From Sphingomonas flavalba (GTDB taxonomy: Bacteria; Pseudomonadota; Alphaproteobacteria; Sphingomonadales; Sphingomonadaceae): a stretch of 38,290 bases of DNA. Positions within the stretch are counted from its first letter, which is position 1. Each line of letters starts with the position of its first letter. The stretch covers positions 1 to 38,290 of the forward strand of contig NZ_SPHY01000017.1 in NCBI RefSeq assembly GCF_004796535.1, written 5' to 3'. The notes under the pieces were generated by a model. That model searched no databases. It was not told the origin of the DNA and saw only the letters and a list, made by a program, of their open reading frames with translations. Made by a program: the position numbers and the translations under genes. Of this stretch, positions 26,202 to 36,627 are shown piece by piece.

Positions 26202-27776
26202 CTATTCGGCTGCTGCCGGCAGATCCGGCGCCTTCCACACCAGCACCGGCTTGCGCGCGGCCAGCGTCTCGTCGAGGCGGCGGCGCGGCGCGAATTGCGG
26301 CGCCGCTTTCAACGCCGGGTCGCCGGCCTTGGCCCGCTTCGCCACCGAACGCAGCGCACCGATGAACTCGTCGATCGCCGCCTTGCTCTCCGTCTCGGTC
26401 GGCTCGACCAGCATCGCGCCGTGGACGACGAGCGGGAAATACATCGTCATCGGATGATAGCCCTCGTCGATCAGCGCCTTGGCGAGGTCCAGCGTGGTGA
26501 ACCCCTCCGCGAAGCCGGCGTCGGAGAACAGCGCCTCGTGCATGCACGGGCCGCTGGCGCCGAACGGCGCCTCCAGCACATCCTCCAACTGGCGCAGCAC
26601 GTAGTTGGCGTTCAGCACCGCGTCGTCGGCCACCTGCCGCAGCCCGTCGGCGCCGTGGCTCAGGATATAGGCAAGCGCGCGGGTGAACATGCCCATCTGC
26701 CCGTTGAACGCCGCCATCCGGCCGAAGGTGTCGGGATGATCCTCGCCCACCGTCTCCTCCTCGATCAGGCGAATATGCCCGTCGGCGTAGCGCGCGGTAA
26801 ACGGCAGCGGGCCGTAAGGCGCCAGCGCTTCGGACAGCACCACCGGCCCGGCGCCCGGCCCGCCGCCGCCATGCGGGGTCGAGAAGGTCTTGTGCAGGTT
26901 GATGTGCATCGCGTCGATGCCCAGGTCACCGGGGCGGACGCGCCCGACGATCGCGTTGAAATTGGCGCCGTCGCAATAGACGTAGCCGCCGACCGCGTGG
27001 ACCGCGTCCGAAATCGCCTTCATGTCGCGTTCGAACAGGCCGCAGGTGTTGGGGTTGGTGATCATCACCCCGGCGACGTCCGGCCCCAGCCGCGCCTTCA
27101 GCGTGTCCAGATCGACCCGCCCGTCGGCATTGGCCGGGATATTCTCGATCGCGAAACCGGCGAAGGCGGCGGTCGCCGGGTTGGTGCCGTGCGCGCTTTC
27201 GGGGACGAGGATGACCTTGCGGTCCTCGCCCCGTGCCTCCAGCGCTGCCTTGATGCACAGGATGCCGCACAGTTCGCCATGGGCGCCGGCCTTGGGCGTC
27301 ATCGCGACACCGTACATGCCGGTCAGCCGGATCAGCCAATGCGCCAGCTCGTTGATGACGCCCAGCGCGCCCTGCACGGTATCGACCGGCTGCAGCGGGT
27401 GGATGTCGGCAAAGCCGGGCAGCCGCGCCAGCTTCTCGTTCAGCCGCGGGTTGTGCTTCATCGTGCAGGAACCGAGCGGGAACAGGCCGAGGTCAATCGC
27501 GTAATTCTGCCGGCTGAGCCGGGTATAATGGCGCACCGCCTCCGGCTCCGACAGGCCAGGCAGGCCGATCGCCGCCGTGCGCCCCAGCCCGGCCAGCCGG
27601 TCCGCCCCGCCGGCAGGGGCGGCATCGAAATCGACGCCCGTCGTGCCGCTGTCGCCGATCTCGAAGATCAGCGGCTCTTCCAGCATCAGCGCGCGATTGC
27701 CAGTGAAGGTCGCCCTGGCGTTCGCCGCGTCGGATTCGGGGCGCTCCGGGCGCCAGCCGCTCTGGTTGATCGTCAT
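26202..27776 (-). CDS. gcvPB: Glycine dehydrogenase (decarboxylating) subunit 2
   Basis: The 524-residue protein is the C-terminal half of a split P-protein. With GcvPA it decarboxylates glycine and transfers the aminomethyl group to lipoylated GcvH. The PLP lysine is Lys296 in [18 protein letters not shown]. Other conserved parts are [24 protein letters not shown] and NPNTCGLFE. Translation starts at ATG 27776, overlapping the gcvPA stop by four bases; the open frame continues upstream within gcvPA but is not coding. It is the last gene of the gcv operon. Confidence 0.96.
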   Translation of the reverse strand: MTINQSGWRPERPESDAANARATFTGNRALMLEEPLIFEIGDSGTTGVDFDAAPAGGADRLAGLGRTAAIGLPGLSEPEAVRHYTRLSRQNYAIDLGLFPLGSCTMKHNPRLNEKLARLPGFADIHPLQPVDTVQGALGVINELAHWLIRLTGMYGVAMTPKAGAHGELCGILCIKAALEARGEDRKVILVPESAHGTNPATAAFAGFAIENIPANADGRVDLDTLKARLGPDVAGVMITNPNTCGLFERDMKAISDAVHAVGGYVYCDGANFNAIVGRVRPGDLGIDAMHINLHKTFSTPHGGGGPGAGPVVLSEALAPYGPLPFTARYADGHIRLIEEETVGEDHPDTFGRMAAFNGQMGMFTRALAYILSHGADGLRQVADDAVLNANYVLRQLEDVLEAPFGASGPCMHEALFSDAGFAEGFTTLDLAKALIDEGYHPMTMYFPLVVHGAMLVEPTETESKAAIDEFIGALRSVAKRAKAGDPALKAAPQFAPRRRLDETLAARKPVLVWKAPDLPAAAE

Positions 27777-29131
27777 GCCAGCACCTCCTGCAGCCCCTGG
27801 GCAAGGGCCTCGACATCCTCCGCTGTCGTCGTTTCCGTCACCGCGACGACCAGGCCGCCCGCGAGCGCGTCGACGCCCGGATAAAGCCGGCCGAGCGATA
27901 CGCCGGCCAGGATGCCGCGATCGGCAAGGCTGCGGACCACCGGCCGCGCCTCCTTGCTCAGCCGCAGGGTGAATTCGTTGAAGAAGCTTGTGTTGACCAA
28001 CGCGACCCCCGGCACCCGCGCCAGCCGGTCGGCGGCTGCGGACGCGGCGGCATGGTTGGCCGCCGCCAGCGCGCGCAGCCCCTTCTCCCCGAGCAGGGTC
28101 ATGTGGATAGAGAAGGCGAGCGCGCACAGGCCGCTGTTGGTGCAGATGTTCGACGTCGCCTTCTCACGCCGAATATGCTGCTCGCGGGTCGACAGCGTCA
28201 GCACGAAACCGCGCTTGCCTTCCGCGTCGACGGTTTCGCCGCACAACCGCCCCGGCATCTGGCGGACGAACTTCTCCTTGCAGGCGAACAGGCCGACATA
28301 GGGCCCGCCGAACTGCAGGCCGACGCCGATCGCCTGGCCTTCGCCGACGACGATATCGGCGCCCATCTCGCCGGGCGCGCGGATTGCGCCCAGCGCCACC
28401 GGCTCGGTGACGACGGCGACGAGCAGCGCGCCCTTCTCGTGCGCGCGCGCAGCGATTTCGCTCAGGTCGCCGATCCGGCCGAGGATGTCCGGGTACTGGA
28501 CGACGACGCAGGAGGTGGCGTCGTCGATCGCGGCGAGCAGCGCCGGCAGGTCGGTCTCGGCCGATAGCGTCGGCGGCGCGCTGTGCAGATCGTCGCCGGT
28601 GAAGCGCGCCATGGTCTGCGCGACCGACACGTAATGCGGGTGCAGGCCGGCGGACAGCAGCGCCTTGTTGCGGCGGGTCACCCGCCGCGCCATCACGATC
28701 GCTTCCCAGCAGGCGGAAGAGCCGTCGTACATCGACGCATTGGCGACGTCACAGCCGAACAGCCGGGCGACCTGGCTCTGGAACTCGAACAGCATCTGCA
28801 GAGTGCCCTGCGCGATTTCCGGCTGGTAGGGCGTATAGGCGGTCAGGAACTCGCCGCGCTGGATCAGATGGTCGACGCTGGCCGGCACATGGTGGCGATA
28901 GGCACCGCAACCCAGGAAGAACGGGACGTCGCCGGCGACCATATTGCGGCGGGCGAGCGCGGTCATATGCCGCTCCACCGCCAGTTCGGAGGCGTGCAAC
29001 GGCAGGTCGGGCAACGGCCCGTCAAGCCGGACGGCTTCCGGCACGTCGGCGAACAGCGCGTCGATCGAATCGACGCCGATGCTGTGGAGCATCGCGCGCC
29101 TGTCGGCGTCGGTCAGCGGCAGGTAGCGCAT
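27773..29131 (-). CDS. gcvPA: Glycine dehydrogenase (decarboxylating) subunit 1
   Basis: The 452-residue subunit is the N-terminal half of the split P-protein. It begins [14 protein letters not shown], as in the family, and contains [38 protein letters not shown] and [16 protein letters not shown]. It lacks the PLP lysine, which is in GcvPB, and the two subunits form the active complex. It overlaps gcvPB by four bases. Its start is one base after the stop of the methyltransferase gene, so it is probably coupled to it. An AGGA lies about 12 bases upstream. Confidence 0.96.
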   Translation of the reverse strand: MRYLPLTDADRRAMLHSIGVDSIDALFADVPEAVRLDGPLPDLPLHASELAVERHMTALARRNMVAGDVPFFLGCGAYRHHVPASVDHLIQRGEFLTAYTPYQPEIAQGTLQMLFEFQSQVARLFGCDVANASMYDGSSACWEAIVMARRVTRRNKALLSAGLHPHYVSVAQTMARFTGDDLHSAPPTLSAETDLPALLAAIDDATSCVVVQYPDILGRIGDLSEIAARAHEKGALLVAVVTEPVALGAIRAPGEMGADIVVGEGQAIGVGLQFGGPYVGLFACKEKFVRQMPGRLCGETVDAEGKRGFVLTLSTREQHIRREKATSNICTNSGLCALAFSIHMTLLGEKGLRALAAANHAAASAAADRLARVPGVALVNTSFFNEFTLRLSKEARPVVRSLADRGILAGVSLGRLYPGVDALAGGLVVAVTETTTAEDVEALAQGLQEVLA

Positions 29132-29132
29132 G

Positions 29133-29900
29133 TCAGAGCGGTTTCCTCATCGTGAATCTCAGGCGGATATAGTCGGCGACCCAGCGCCCGTCGGGCCGGC
29201 GCAGCGCCGGGGCGACGCGCGCCTCGGCGGCGGCGGCGACCGCCGCCTGCTCGGCATCCGGCACACTGGCACTATCGAGAAAGCCGGCGCGGAAAGTGGT
29301 GTACCAGGCGGCGGCGCCGTGCGGCAGCGGCGTCGGGCGCTCGATCAGCCACGCCTCGATATCGGCAAAGCCGGCGGCGGCGTAGATGGCGGTGAACGCC
29401 TCCACCGTCGGATACCATTGCGGGTCCTCGGCCGGGACCGGATAGCCGCGCGCGACCAGTTCGTCGCGGACGCCCTGGCGTAGCGTCGCGACATTGCCGG
29501 CGCCACCCATCTCGCCGACGAAGCGGCCGCCTGGTTTCAGCGCGCGGAACACCCCGGCCGCGACCGCCGCGGGGTTGAGCATCCAGTGCAGCGCGGCATT
29601 ACTGAACGCCGCGTCGAATGCCGCATCGAAGGCCAGCGCCTGCCCGTCGGCGACAGCGACGTCGAGGCCCCGGCGCTTCGCGGCGGCTACCATATCCGCC
29701 GATGCGTCGACGCCGTGAACGACGGCGCCGGCGGCGACCAGCTTTTCGGTCAGCGCCCCGTCGCCGCAGCCCAGGTCGAGGATGCGTTCGCCGGGCCGGG
29801 GCGCGAGCAGGTCGACGACCGGCGCGCCCAGCGCCGGCACGAAACCGGCGTTGGCGGCATAGTCCACCGGGTTCCACTGGCTGGCCGGGTTGCGCGCCAT
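29133..29900 (-). CDS. Class I SAM-dependent methyltransferase embedded in the gcv operon
   Basis: The 255-residue protein has the Rossmann methyltransferase pattern: motif [16 protein letters not shown] (40-54), the acidic motif II region [10 protein letters not shown], and the [18 protein letters not shown] stretch seen in trans-aconitate-methyltransferase-like enzymes. [14 protein letters not shown] follows as the post-motif. The C-terminal half contains [17 protein letters not shown]. The substrate is unknown. The gene lies between gcvH (one base gap) and gcvPA (one base gap) in the same direction, so it should be transcribed under the glycine riboswitch. Its position is atypical for a gcv operon as I know it. 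Confidence 0.88.
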   Translation of the reverse strand: MARNPASQWNPVDYAANAGFVPALGAPVVDLLAPRPGERILDLGCGDGALTEKLVAAGAVVHGVDASADMVAAAKRRGLDVAVADGQALAFDAAFDAAFSNAALHWMLNPAAVAAGVFRALKPGGRFVGEMGGAGNVATLRQGVRDELVARGYPVPAEDPQWYPTVEAFTAIYAAAGFADIEAWLIERPTPLPHGAAAWYTTFRAGFLDSASVPDAEQAAVAAAAEARVAPALRRPDGRWVADYIRLRFTMRKPL

Positions 29901-29901
29901 G

Positions 29902-30273
29902 TCAGAGGGTGGCGACGAACGCCTTGTAGGCGGCCTCGTCCATCAGCCCGTCCAGCTCGGCGGGGTCGGCCAGTTTCAGCTTGAAGAACCAGCCGTCGCT
30001 TTCCGGCGCGGTGTTGACCAGCGACGGGTCCGCTTCCAACGCGGCATTGCCTTCGACCACTTCGCCGGTGACCGGGGCGTAGACGTCGGACGCGGCCTTC
30101 ACCGATTCGACGACGGCGGCTTCCTTGCCCTTGCCGAGCGTGGTGCCCGCCTGCGGCACCTCGACGAAGACGATGTCGCCGAGCTGCGACTGGGCATAGT
30201 CGGTGATGCCGACCGTGGCGACGCCGTCGGCAACGGCGATCCATTCGTGGTCGGTGGAATAATGGGTCGTCAT
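29902..30273 (-). CDS. gcvH: Glycine cleavage system H protein
   Basis: The 123-residue lipoyl carrier shuttles the aminomethyl group between P- and T-proteins. The lipoylation site is Lys59 in [13 protein letters not shown], which matches the family. Start motif [10 protein letters not shown] and [12 protein letters not shown] are typical. The length is standard. It overlaps gcvT by four bases and is followed one base later by the methyltransferase gene. Confidence 0.97.
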   Translation of the reverse strand: MTTHYSTDHEWIAVADGVATVGITDYAQSQLGDIVFVEVPQAGTTLGKGKEAAVVESVKAASDVYAPVTGEVVEGNAALEADPSLVNTAPESDGWFFKLKLADPAELDGLMDEAAYKAFVATL

Positions 30274-31397
30274 TTCAGGCTTCCCTTTCGGTGATAGCGG
30301 TGAGGAACGAAGGGCGTGGCGGCAACCGTCGCGCTGTGCAGCTTGCCGCGCTGGGACAGGGTGATGGGCGTGCCCGGCACGGCCAGCGCGTCGGGGACAT
30401 ACGCCATGGCGATCGCGCGCTCGAGAGTCGGCGAATGGCCGCCGCTGGTAACGCGGCCGACCTCATTCCCCTCGCCGTCGAGAACCAGCGCGCCTTCACG
30501 CACCGGCTGGCGGCCGTCGACGAACAGGCCGACGCGTTTCAGGATCGCGCCCTGTTCGCGTTCGAGCAGGATGCGTTCGGCGCCGGGGAAATTGCGTTCC
30601 TCGCGCCGGCGCTTGGCAAGGGCGAAGCCGAGGTCGGCGCTTACCGGCGTGGTTGTCGGGTCGACATCATGGCCATAGAGCGGCAACCCAGCCTCCAGCC
30701 GGAGGGAATCGCGGGCGCCAAGTCCAACAGGCTTCACCTCCGGCTGTTCGACGAGCAACGCGGCGATCTGTTGGACCGATTCGGCCGGAATCGACAGTTC
30801 GAAGCCGTCCTCGCCGGTGTAGCCGGACCGGCTGACCCAAACGGGCACGCCGGCGATGGCGAACGCGCCGGCTTCCATGAAGAACAGCCCGTCGGCGCCG
30901 GGCGCCAGCCGCGCCAGCGCCGCCGCCGCCTTCGGCCCCTGCAGCGCGAGCAGCGCCTGATCTTCCATATGGTTGATCGTGATCTCGTCCGGCAGGGCGT
31001 CGCGCAGCACGGCAATGTCGTCTTCCTTGGTCGCGCCGTTGACCACCATGTAGATGTCGTTGACCCGGCGGGTGACCATCAGGTCGTCGAGGATGCCGCC
31101 ATCGTCGGCGAGCAGCAGCGAATAGCGCATCCGCCCTTCCGCCAGCCCCTTGATGTCGCCGGGGAGGACCAGTTCGAGCGCGGCGTCGGCGGCGTCACCG
31201 ATGAACAGAAGCTGGCCCATATGGCTGACGTCGAACAGCCCGGCGGACATGCGCGTCCACTGGTGTTCCGCCATGATCCCTTCATACTGGATCGGCATCT
31301 GGTAGCCGGCGAACGACACCATGCGCGCGCCCCGCGCCCGGTGCCAGCCGTCCAGCGGCAGCAGGCGATCCCCGATTTCGGCTGATTCGTCGGTCAT
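30270..31397 (-). CDS. gcvT: Glycine cleavage system T protein (aminomethyltransferase)
   Basis: The 375-residue T-protein transfers the methylene group from GcvH to tetrahydrofolate, releasing ammonia. Conserved parts include [41 protein letters not shown], and [14 protein letters not shown], with C-terminal [12 protein letters not shown]. Two adjacent ATGs exist (31400 and 31397); I prefer 31397 because AGGGA is about seven bases upstream. The open frame further upstream runs into the riboswitch and is not coding. It is the first gene of gcvT-gcvH-methyltransferase-gcvPA-gcvPB, with a glycine riboswitch in its leader. Confidence 0.96.
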   Translation of the reverse strand: MTDESAEIGDRLLPLDGWHRARGARMVSFAGYQMPIQYEGIMAEHQWTRMSAGLFDVSHMGQLLFIGDAADAALELVLPGDIKGLAEGRMRYSLLLADDGGILDDLMVTRRVNDIYMVVNGATKEDDIAVLRDALPDEITINHMEDQALLALQGPKAAAALARLAPGADGLFFMEAGAFAIAGVPVWVSRSGYTGEDGFELSIPAESVQQIAALLVEQPEVKPVGLGARDSLRLEAGLPLYGHDVDPTTTPVSADLGFALAKRRREERNFPGAERILLEREQGAILKRVGLFVDGRQPVREGALVLDGEGNEVGRVTSGGHSPTLERAIAMAYVPDALAVPGTPITLSQRGKLHSATVAATPFVPHRYHRKGSLK

Positions 31398-31455
31398 CAT
31401 CGGTTCCCTGATCTGGTGACAGCGTCGCAGGCGGCAAACGGCCCCCGCTCGACTG

Positions 31456-31645
31456 CCCCCTCTGTCATGGAACCTGAGAGCTTTCACCGCCCGATCGGCG
31501 GCTTACCCCTTCGGTGGGACGGCTCGCGCCGCCCGCTTTTCAGAGTGTCCTGGCCGGCGCGGTCCGGGTGCCTGAGAGTTTCCGGGGCGGTTGCTCCTTC
31601 GGCGGTGGCGCCGGTCGAACCGGCACCACGCTCTCCCGCGTGGCC
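31456..31645 (-). ncRNA. Tandem glycine riboswitch upstream of gcvT
   Basis: Two glycine-aptamer copies are visible on the minus strand. The first has GGGAGAG (about 31637-31631), CCGAAGGAGCAA (31602-31591), AACTCTCAGGCAC (31580-31568) and GGAC (31565-31562). The second is bounded by CTCTG (31545-31541) pairing with CAGAG (31464-31460), and contains CCGAAGGGGTAAGC (31514-31501) and AGCTCTCAGG (31482-31473). The second copy has variant bases: AAAAG for the usual GAGAG, and TGAC for GGAC. Glycine riboswitches usually turn gcv genes on when glycine is high. The stretch between the second aptamer and the gcvT ATG, about 58 bases, is the expression platform. Together they fill the largest gene-free stretch of the window (31398-31728). 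Confidence 0.93.
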
Positions 31646-31697
31646 CCGGCGGTCGCCCGCCGAAGACAAGCGCAGCCTTGGCCGGGCCACCGGGCTG

Positions 31698-31703
31698 AGT
31701 CAA
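31698..31703 (-). promoter_or_regulatory. Possible -35 element of the gcv operon with a GANTC site
   Basis: TTGACT on the minus strand lies about 55 bases upstream of the riboswitch. No good -10 element is found at the usual spacing, so this is weak. It overlaps GACTC (31701-31697), a CcrM-type GANTC methylation site, the type used by GcrA-linked regulation. Confidence 0.25.
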
Positions 31704-31728
31704 TAAGCCTTGAAGATGCCCCGGCCGG

Positions 31729-32388
31729 TCAGCGGGTGACGTTGTACTGGAGCTGGTCCGGATTGAGCTGGAAGCCGATCAGCACCTCGAACGTCGCCGT
31801 TGCCACCGCCTTGCGCACCTCCGGCTCGGCCAGCGGGTCGATCGACGCGTCCTGGTCGGTCGCCTTGCGCTTGCGGGTCAGCCGCTCGCGAATGTTTTCG
31901 GGCAGCGACGCCGCCGCCCGGTTGACGACGGCGCTGGCACTGCCGGTGGCGGCCCCCCGCGCCTCGCCATCGGCAAAATGGATGACTACCTGCCCCAGCC
32001 GCTTGGAGACGACGACGTCGCCGCCGCGCACGACGGTGGAGAAATAGGTCAGCGGCACCGTCCGCGCGCCGCGCGTGTCGGCCCGCCGCGCCTGCACGTC
32101 GAAGGTGGAGGTGCTGACCAGTTCCGCCGACACCTTGTCGTCGACGCAGGTGGTGCGGACGTTGGTGATCGCCGCGGTCACGTCGATCGCCGCCGCGGCG
32201 CGACTCGCCGGCGGATTGAACAGGGTGATGTCCCCCGTGTAGTTCGGCACCCCGACCGCCGGGCAGGGCGAGCGGACGACGTTGACGCCGATCCCGGCCG
32301 CGGTCGCGTTGAACTCGCCTTTCTGGCTGCACGCGGCCAGGGCAAGCGGGAGAAGGGCGAAGGCGATCGGCTTGGAATGTAGGGGCAT
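31729..32388 (-). CDS. Small putative lipoprotein, function unknown
   Basis: The 219-residue protein starts with a lipoprotein signal peptide ending in the lipobox LAAC, with Cys20 as the lipidated residue followed by Ser. This suggests export to the outer membrane. The mature part is polar and beta-rich, with GDITLFNPPASRAAAAIDV, a Cys pair (in SPCPAVG and TTCVDD) and a helical, charged end. I do not recognise a family. The start ATG 32388 is preceded by AGGA nine bases upstream. It lies upstream of the gcv operon in the same direction, and is divergent from ispH. Confidence 0.85.
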   Translation of the reverse strand: MPLHSKPIAFALLPLALAACSQKGEFNATAAGIGVNVVRSPCPAVGVPNYTGDITLFNPPASRAAAAIDVTAAITNVRTTCVDDKVSAELVSTSTFDVQARRADTRGARTVPLTYFSTVVRGGDVVVSKRLGQVVIHFADGEARGAATGSASAVVNRAAASLPENIRERLTRKRKATDQDASIDPLAEPEVRKAVATATFEVLIGFQLNPDQLQYNVTR

Positions 32389-32483
32389 GAGTGTCCTTGC
32401 ACGCGAACGGCCGGATTGAGCGGCCCGAAAAGCATAGGAAGGCGCTTCCGCGCAAGCAAGCAATGGCGTAGGGGGTCCGCGAG

Positions 32484-33449
32484 ATGACGGCCACGCACCC
32501 TTCGAGACCCCACCTCAAGCTGTTGATCGCGGCGCCGCGCGGCTTTTGCGCCGGCGTCGACCGCGCGATCCGCATCGTCGAGCTGGCGATCGTCAAATAC
32601 GGCGCGCCGGTCTATGTCCGCCACGAAATCGTCCACAATAAATATGTCGTCGACAGCCTGAAGGCGAAGGGCGCGGTGTTCGTCGAGGAGCTGGACGAAG
32701 TGCCGACCGACGCGCCGGTGGTGTTTTCCGCCCATGGCGTGCCCAAGGCGGTGCCGCACAAGGCGGCGGAACGCGGCCTGACCTATGTCGACGCGACCTG
32801 CCCGCTGGTCTCCAAGGTCCACCGCCAGGCGGAGCGGCAGGTCGAAGCCGGGCGCCACATCATCTTCATCGGCCATCGCGGACACCCGGAAGTGATCGGC
32901 ACGCTGGGCCAGGTGCCGGACGGCTGGATGACGCTGGTCGAGACGGTCGAGGACGTCGCGACGCTGAACCCGCCCGACCCGGAGAAGCTGGGCTTCCTGA
33001 CCCAGACGACGCTGTCGGTCGACGATACCGCCGCCGTCGTCGCCGCGCTGCGCGCCCGTTTCCCCGCCATTCAGGGGCCGCGCGGCGAGGACATCTGCTA
33101 CGCGACGTCGAACCGGCAGGCGGCGGTCAAGGCGATCGCCCGCGCCTGCGACGCGGTGCTGGTGATCGGCGCGCCGAACAGTTCCAATTCGCTGCGGCTG
33201 GTCGAGGTCGCCGAGCGCGAAGGCGTGCCGACCCGATTGATCCAGCGCGCCGCCGACATCGATTTCGCCTGGCTGGACGGCACCGCGACGCTGGGGATCA
33301 GCGCCGGGGCGTCGGCGCCGGAGCTGCTGGTCCGCGAAGTGGTCGACCGGCTGGCCGAGCGCTTCACCGTCGACGAGGAGGAAGTGACGAGCATGACCGA
33401 GCGGATGGTGTTCAAGCTGCCGCACGGCCTGGACAGCGCGTCGACCTGA
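32484..33449 (+). CDS. ispH: 4-hydroxy-3-methylbut-2-enyl diphosphate reductase (IspH/LytB)
   Basis: The 321-residue enzyme catalyses the last step of the MEP isoprenoid pathway, making IPP and DMAPP. The three cysteines that hold the iron-sulfur cluster are Cys22 ([12 protein letters not shown]), Cys106 ([12 protein letters not shown]) and Cys205 ([11 protein letters not shown]). The family motifs [14 protein letters not shown] and [11 protein letters not shown] are present. A good AGGGGG site lies eight bases before the ATG. ThrB follows after three bases, making ispH-thrB-rnhA a tight operon, an order seen in other alphaproteobacteria. Confidence 0.97.
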   Translation: MTATHPSRPHLKLLIAAPRGFCAGVDRAIRIVELAIVKYGAPVYVRHEIVHNKYVVDSLKAKGAVFVEELDEVPTDAPVVFSAHGVPKAVPHKAAERGLTYVDATCPLVSKVHRQAERQVEAGRHIIFIGHRGHPEVIGTLGQVPDGWMTLVETVEDVATLNPPDPEKLGFLTQTTLSVDDTAAVVAALRARFPAIQGPRGEDICYATSNRQAAVKAIARACDAVLVIGAPNSSNSLRLVEVAEREGVPTRLIQRAADIDFAWLDGTATLGISAGASAPELLVREVVDRLAERFTVDEEEVTSMTERMVFKLPHGLDSAST

Positions 33450-33452
33450 TCC

Positions 33453-34400
33453 GTGGCGGTCTACACCCATGTTCCGGCCGAGATGCTGGATGCGCTGCTG
33501 ACGCGCTACGCGGTCGGCACCCTCGTTTCCGCCAAGGGCATCGCCGAGGGGGTGGAGAACAGCAACTATCTGGTCGAGACCAGCGCCGGGCGGTTCATCC
33601 TCACCCTGTACGAGAAGCGGGTGGCGGCGGCGGACCTGCCATTCTTCATGGCGCTGCTCGACCATCTGTCGGCCGCCGGTTGCCCGGTGCCGCGCGCCAT
33701 CCCCGACCGTGACGGCACCCAGATCCAGACCGTCGCCGGCCGCCCGGCCTGCCTGATCGAATTCCTGCCCGGCGTGTCGCCGACCACGCCCAACGCCGCG
33801 CAGGCCGGCGCGGCGGGCGCGGCGCTGGCGCGGATGCACCTGGCGCTGGCCGATTTCACTGGCGCCCGACCGAACAGCCTGGGCATCGCCGGCTGGCACC
33901 AACTGGCCGCCAATTGCGGCGACGCGCTCGACCGGATCGCGCCGGGGCTTGGCAGGCGGGTGGCCGACGAACTGGCCTGGCTAGACGCGCACTGGCCGGC
34001 GGCGCTGCCGCAGTCGGTGATCCACGCCGACCTGTTTCCCGACAATGTGCTGATGCTGGGCGACACGGTGACCGGCGTCATCGACTTCTACTTTGCCTGC
34101 ACCGAGATACGCGCATGGGATCTGGCCGTCGCCCATGCCGCCTGGTGTTTCGACGCCGGCGGAACCCGGTTCGACCCGGCGCTGTCGGCGGCGCTGGTCG
34201 GCGGCTACGAGGCGGCGCTGCCGCTGACCGACGCCGAGCGGGCGGCGCTGCCGGCGCTGGCGCGCGGCGCCAGCCTGCGGTTCCTGCTGACCCGCGCCTG
34301 GGACTGGCTGAACACCCCGGCCGATGCGCTGGTGACGCGCAAGGACCCCCTCGCCTTCCTCCGCCGGCTGGACGCCTATGCCGGCGGCGAGCTGCTGTGA
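33453..34400 (+). CDS. thrB: Homoserine kinase (ThrB, APH-like type)
   Basis: The 315-residue protein is the kinase-fold type of homoserine kinase, unlike the GHMP-type enzyme of enteric bacteria. It makes homoserine phosphate for threonine synthesis. It starts with [11 protein letters not shown], and has [11 protein letters not shown] near 33-43. The catalytic segment is [10 protein letters not shown] (191-200), followed by the metal-binding IDFYFAC (210-216). The start codon is GTG at 33453, three bases after the ispH stop. Its end overlaps the rnhA start. Confidence 0.94.
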   Translation: MAVYTHVPAEMLDALLTRYAVGTLVSAKGIAEGVENSNYLVETSAGRFILTLYEKRVAAADLPFFMALLDHLSAAGCPVPRAIPDRDGTQIQTVAGRPACLIEFLPGVSPTTPNAAQAGAAGAALARMHLALADFTGARPNSLGIAGWHQLAANCGDALDRIAPGLGRRVADELAWLDAHWPAALPQSVIHADLFPDNVLMLGDTVTGVIDFYFACTEIRAWDLAVAHAAWCFDAGGTRFDPALSAALVGGYEAALPLTDAERAALPALARGASLRFLLTRAWDWLNTPADALVTRKDPLAFLRRLDAYAGGELL

Positions 34401-34858
34401 ACGACGCGCTGCCGACGGTCGAGATCGCCACCGACGGGGCCTGCAAGGGCAACCCCGGCCCCGGCGGCTGGGGCGCCGTCATCCGATCCGGCGCGCACGA
34501 GAAGACGCTGTCCGGCGGCGAGGCGCTGACCACCAACAACCGCATGGAACTGACCGCCGCGATCATGGCGCTGGAGGCGCTGAAGCGGCCGTGTCGGGTG
34601 ATTCTGACCACCGACAGCCGCTATGTGATGGACGGGCTGACCAAGTGGATCCACGGCTGGCGGCGCAACGGCTGGAAAACCGCCGACCGCAAGCCGGTGA
34701 AGAACGCCGACCTGTGGCAGGCGCTGACCGCCGCCGCCCAGCCGCATACGGTGGAGTGGGCATGGGTGAAGGGCCATGCCGGCCACCCGGACAACGAACG
34801 TGCCGACAAGCTGGCGAGCGATGCGGCGCTGGTCATGGCCGGGGGCGGCGCGGTTTAG
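34397..34858 (+). CDS. rnhA: Ribonuclease HI
   Basis: The 153-residue enzyme cuts RNA in RNA:DNA hybrids. All active-site residues are present: Asp13 in [17 protein letters not shown], Glu51 in NNRMELTAA, Asp73 in TTDSRYV, His127 in [10 protein letters not shown] and Asp137 in ERADKLA. They are offset by three from the E. coli enzyme. The start is GTG at 34397, overlapping the thrB stop, so translation is coupled. The frame is open upstream within thrB, but that part has no RNase H homology. Confidence 0.96.
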   Translation: MNDALPTVEIATDGACKGNPGPGGWGAVIRSGAHEKTLSGGEALTTNNRMELTAAIMALEALKRPCRVILTTDSRYVMDGLTKWIHGWRRNGWKTADRKPVKNADLWQALTAAAQPHTVEWAWVKGHAGHPDNERADKLASDAALVMAGGGAV

Positions 34859-34904
34859 GCGGCGCGAACCATGGCAAGCGCGGCCGGATAGCCGCACCGG
34901 AAAT

Positions 34905-36587
34905 TCAGGCGACGACCGGGGTGGCCGTGCTTTCGGTGAGCCAGGCGCCGAACGCGGCCTCGGTCATCGGGCGGGCGACGGCATAGCCCTGGATCATGTC
35001 GCAGCCGATCACCGTCAGCACCGCGCGCTGTTCCGCCGTCTCCACGCCTTCGGCCACCGCGAGGCAGCCGACGCCGTGAATCAGGCCGATCACCGCGTGG
35101 ACGACGTTGCGCGCCTCTTCCGATTCGGCGATGTCGACGATCAGGCTGCGGTCGATCTTGACCTTGTCGAGCGGCAGGGCGCGCAGCCGGGCGAGGTTGG
35201 AATAGCCGGTGCCGAAATCGTCGATCGCGATCGTCACCCCTTCAGCGCGCAGCGCGGCGAGCGCCGCCAGCACGGTTTCGCCGCATTCCATTGCCAGCGT
35301 TTCGGTGATCTCGATCTCCAGCCGACTGGCGGGGGCGCCGTGGCGCGCCAGCACCGCGCGCAGATGGGAAAAGAATTCCGGCCGGGCGATCTCGCGCGGG
35401 CTGACGTTGACCGCCAGCCGCCCGACAGCAGCATCGTCCGCCCAGCGGGCGACCGCCGCCGCAGCCGCATCGATCACCCAGTCGCCGATCGGCGCGATCA
35501 GGCCGCTTTCCTCCGCCCGGGCAATGAAGCTTTGCGGCAGGCGGGTGCCGAGCAGCGGGTGTTCCCAGCGCAGCAGCGCCTCCGCCCCGACCGTCCGGCC
35601 GCTCGCCAGGTCGAGCTGCGGCTGGAACACCAGCGCGAATTCGCCGTGGTCCAGCGCGTGGCGCAGGTCGCGCTCGATCTGCAGGTTGGTTTCCAGTCGG
35701 TCGGCGAGCGCGGCGCTGAACTGCTGGACCTGGCCGCGGCCGCTGTCCTTGGCGTGGTACATCGCGGCATCGGCGGCGCGCATCAGATCGGTCAGCGCGC
35801 GGCCGTGCGCCGGGCGCAACGCGATGCCGATCGAGGCGCCGATCTCCACCTGATGCCCGGCCAGATCGAACGGCTCGCTCAACGCGTAGAGGATGTCGCG
35901 GGCCAGCGCGCGCGCCGCATCCGGCTCGCCGATTTCAGGCACGAGGATGGTGAATTCGTCACCGGCGAGACGGCCGATCAGCGCCGGGCGGGGAAAGCGC
36001 GGCACGCCCTGCCCGTCCGGCGCGACGACCGCGCGCAGCCGGTTGGCGACCATCGCCAGCAGGTGGTCGCCTTGCGCGTGGCCCATGCTGTCGTTGACCG
36101 CCTTGAACTTGTCGAGATCGATGAACAGCAGCGCCGACAGCGTGTCGACCGGCAATTCGCGCAGCAAGGCGGCGGCCTCCCGGCGGAAATTGGTGCGGTT
36201 GGCGAGCGCGGTAACCGGATCGTACATCGCCAGCGTGTGGACGCTTTCCAGGTTGCCGCGCACCTGCGCCAGCAGGCCGTCGAGCGAGCGGGACAGTTCC
36301 GGCAGCGCGGTGGCGACCGGGTCCGGCGTCGGCGACAGCAGGTCGCCCTCCGCCGCGCTGGCCAGCCGCGCGATCGCCGCGTCGATCGCCTCGGCGACGC
36401 CGGCCAGCGCCCGTTCGGCCGAGGCCCAGCTCATCACCGCGCAAATGATCGCTATGACCAGTGCGACGTAGAACCCACGTCCGCCGCCGCCATGGGCGGC
36501 CCCGGCCAGCATGGCCAGGATGAACGACACGGCGCCGACACAGAAAGCAAAGGCAATCGCCCTGCTTTTCAGTGAATTGCCTTCCAT
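34905..36587 (-). CDS. Membrane-bound GGDEF-EAL protein (diguanylate cyclase/phosphodiesterase)
   Basis: The 560-residue protein has two N-terminal membrane helices (about 9-31 and 38-56), a short helical linker, a GGDEF domain (~118-290) and an EAL domain (~300-550). The cyclase motif reads AGDEF (208-212), a tolerated variant. No RxxD inhibitory site is present at the usual place before it. The EAL domain keeps EAL (336-338), Asn394 (NVSP), DDFGTGYSN (456-464), Lys477 (KIDRS), EGVET (513-517) and QGY, so phosphodiesterase activity is likely. Whether it makes or degrades c-di-GMP in the cell cannot be told. It lies 56 bp downstream of smr. Confidence 0.93.
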   Translation of the reverse strand: MEGNSLKSRAIAFAFCVGAVSFILAMLAGAAHGGGGRGFYVALVIAIICAVMSWASAERALAGVAEAIDAAIARLASAAEGDLLSPTPDPVATALPELSRSLDGLLAQVRGNLESVHTLAMYDPVTALANRTNFRREAAALLRELPVDTLSALLFIDLDKFKAVNDSMGHAQGDHLLAMVANRLRAVVAPDGQGVPRFPRPALIGRLAGDEFTILVPEIGEPDAARALARDILYALSEPFDLAGHQVEIGASIGIALRPAHGRALTDLMRAADAAMYHAKDSGRGQVQQFSAALADRLETNLQIERDLRHALDHGEFALVFQPQLDLASGRTVGAEALLRWEHPLLGTRLPQSFIARAEESGLIAPIGDWVIDAAAAAVARWADDAAVGRLAVNVSPREIARPEFFSHLRAVLARHGAPASRLEIEITETLAMECGETVLAALAALRAEGVTIAIDDFGTGYSNLARLRALPLDKVKIDRSLIVDIAESEEARNVVHAVIGLIHGVGCLAVAEGVETAEQRAVLTVIGCDMIQGYAVARPMTEAAFGAWLTESTATPVVA

Positions 36588-36627
36588 GTGCCGATGCCGT
36601 CCCCCAACCCCGAAACGGCGATGCTAC

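Noticed and set aside
31484-31706. Short open frames over the gcv leader
   Set aside because: They coincide with the tandem glycine aptamers and show no protein signature.
33914-34396. N-terminal extension of RNase HI
   Set aside because: Overlaps thrB out of frame; RNase H homology starts right after GTG 34397.
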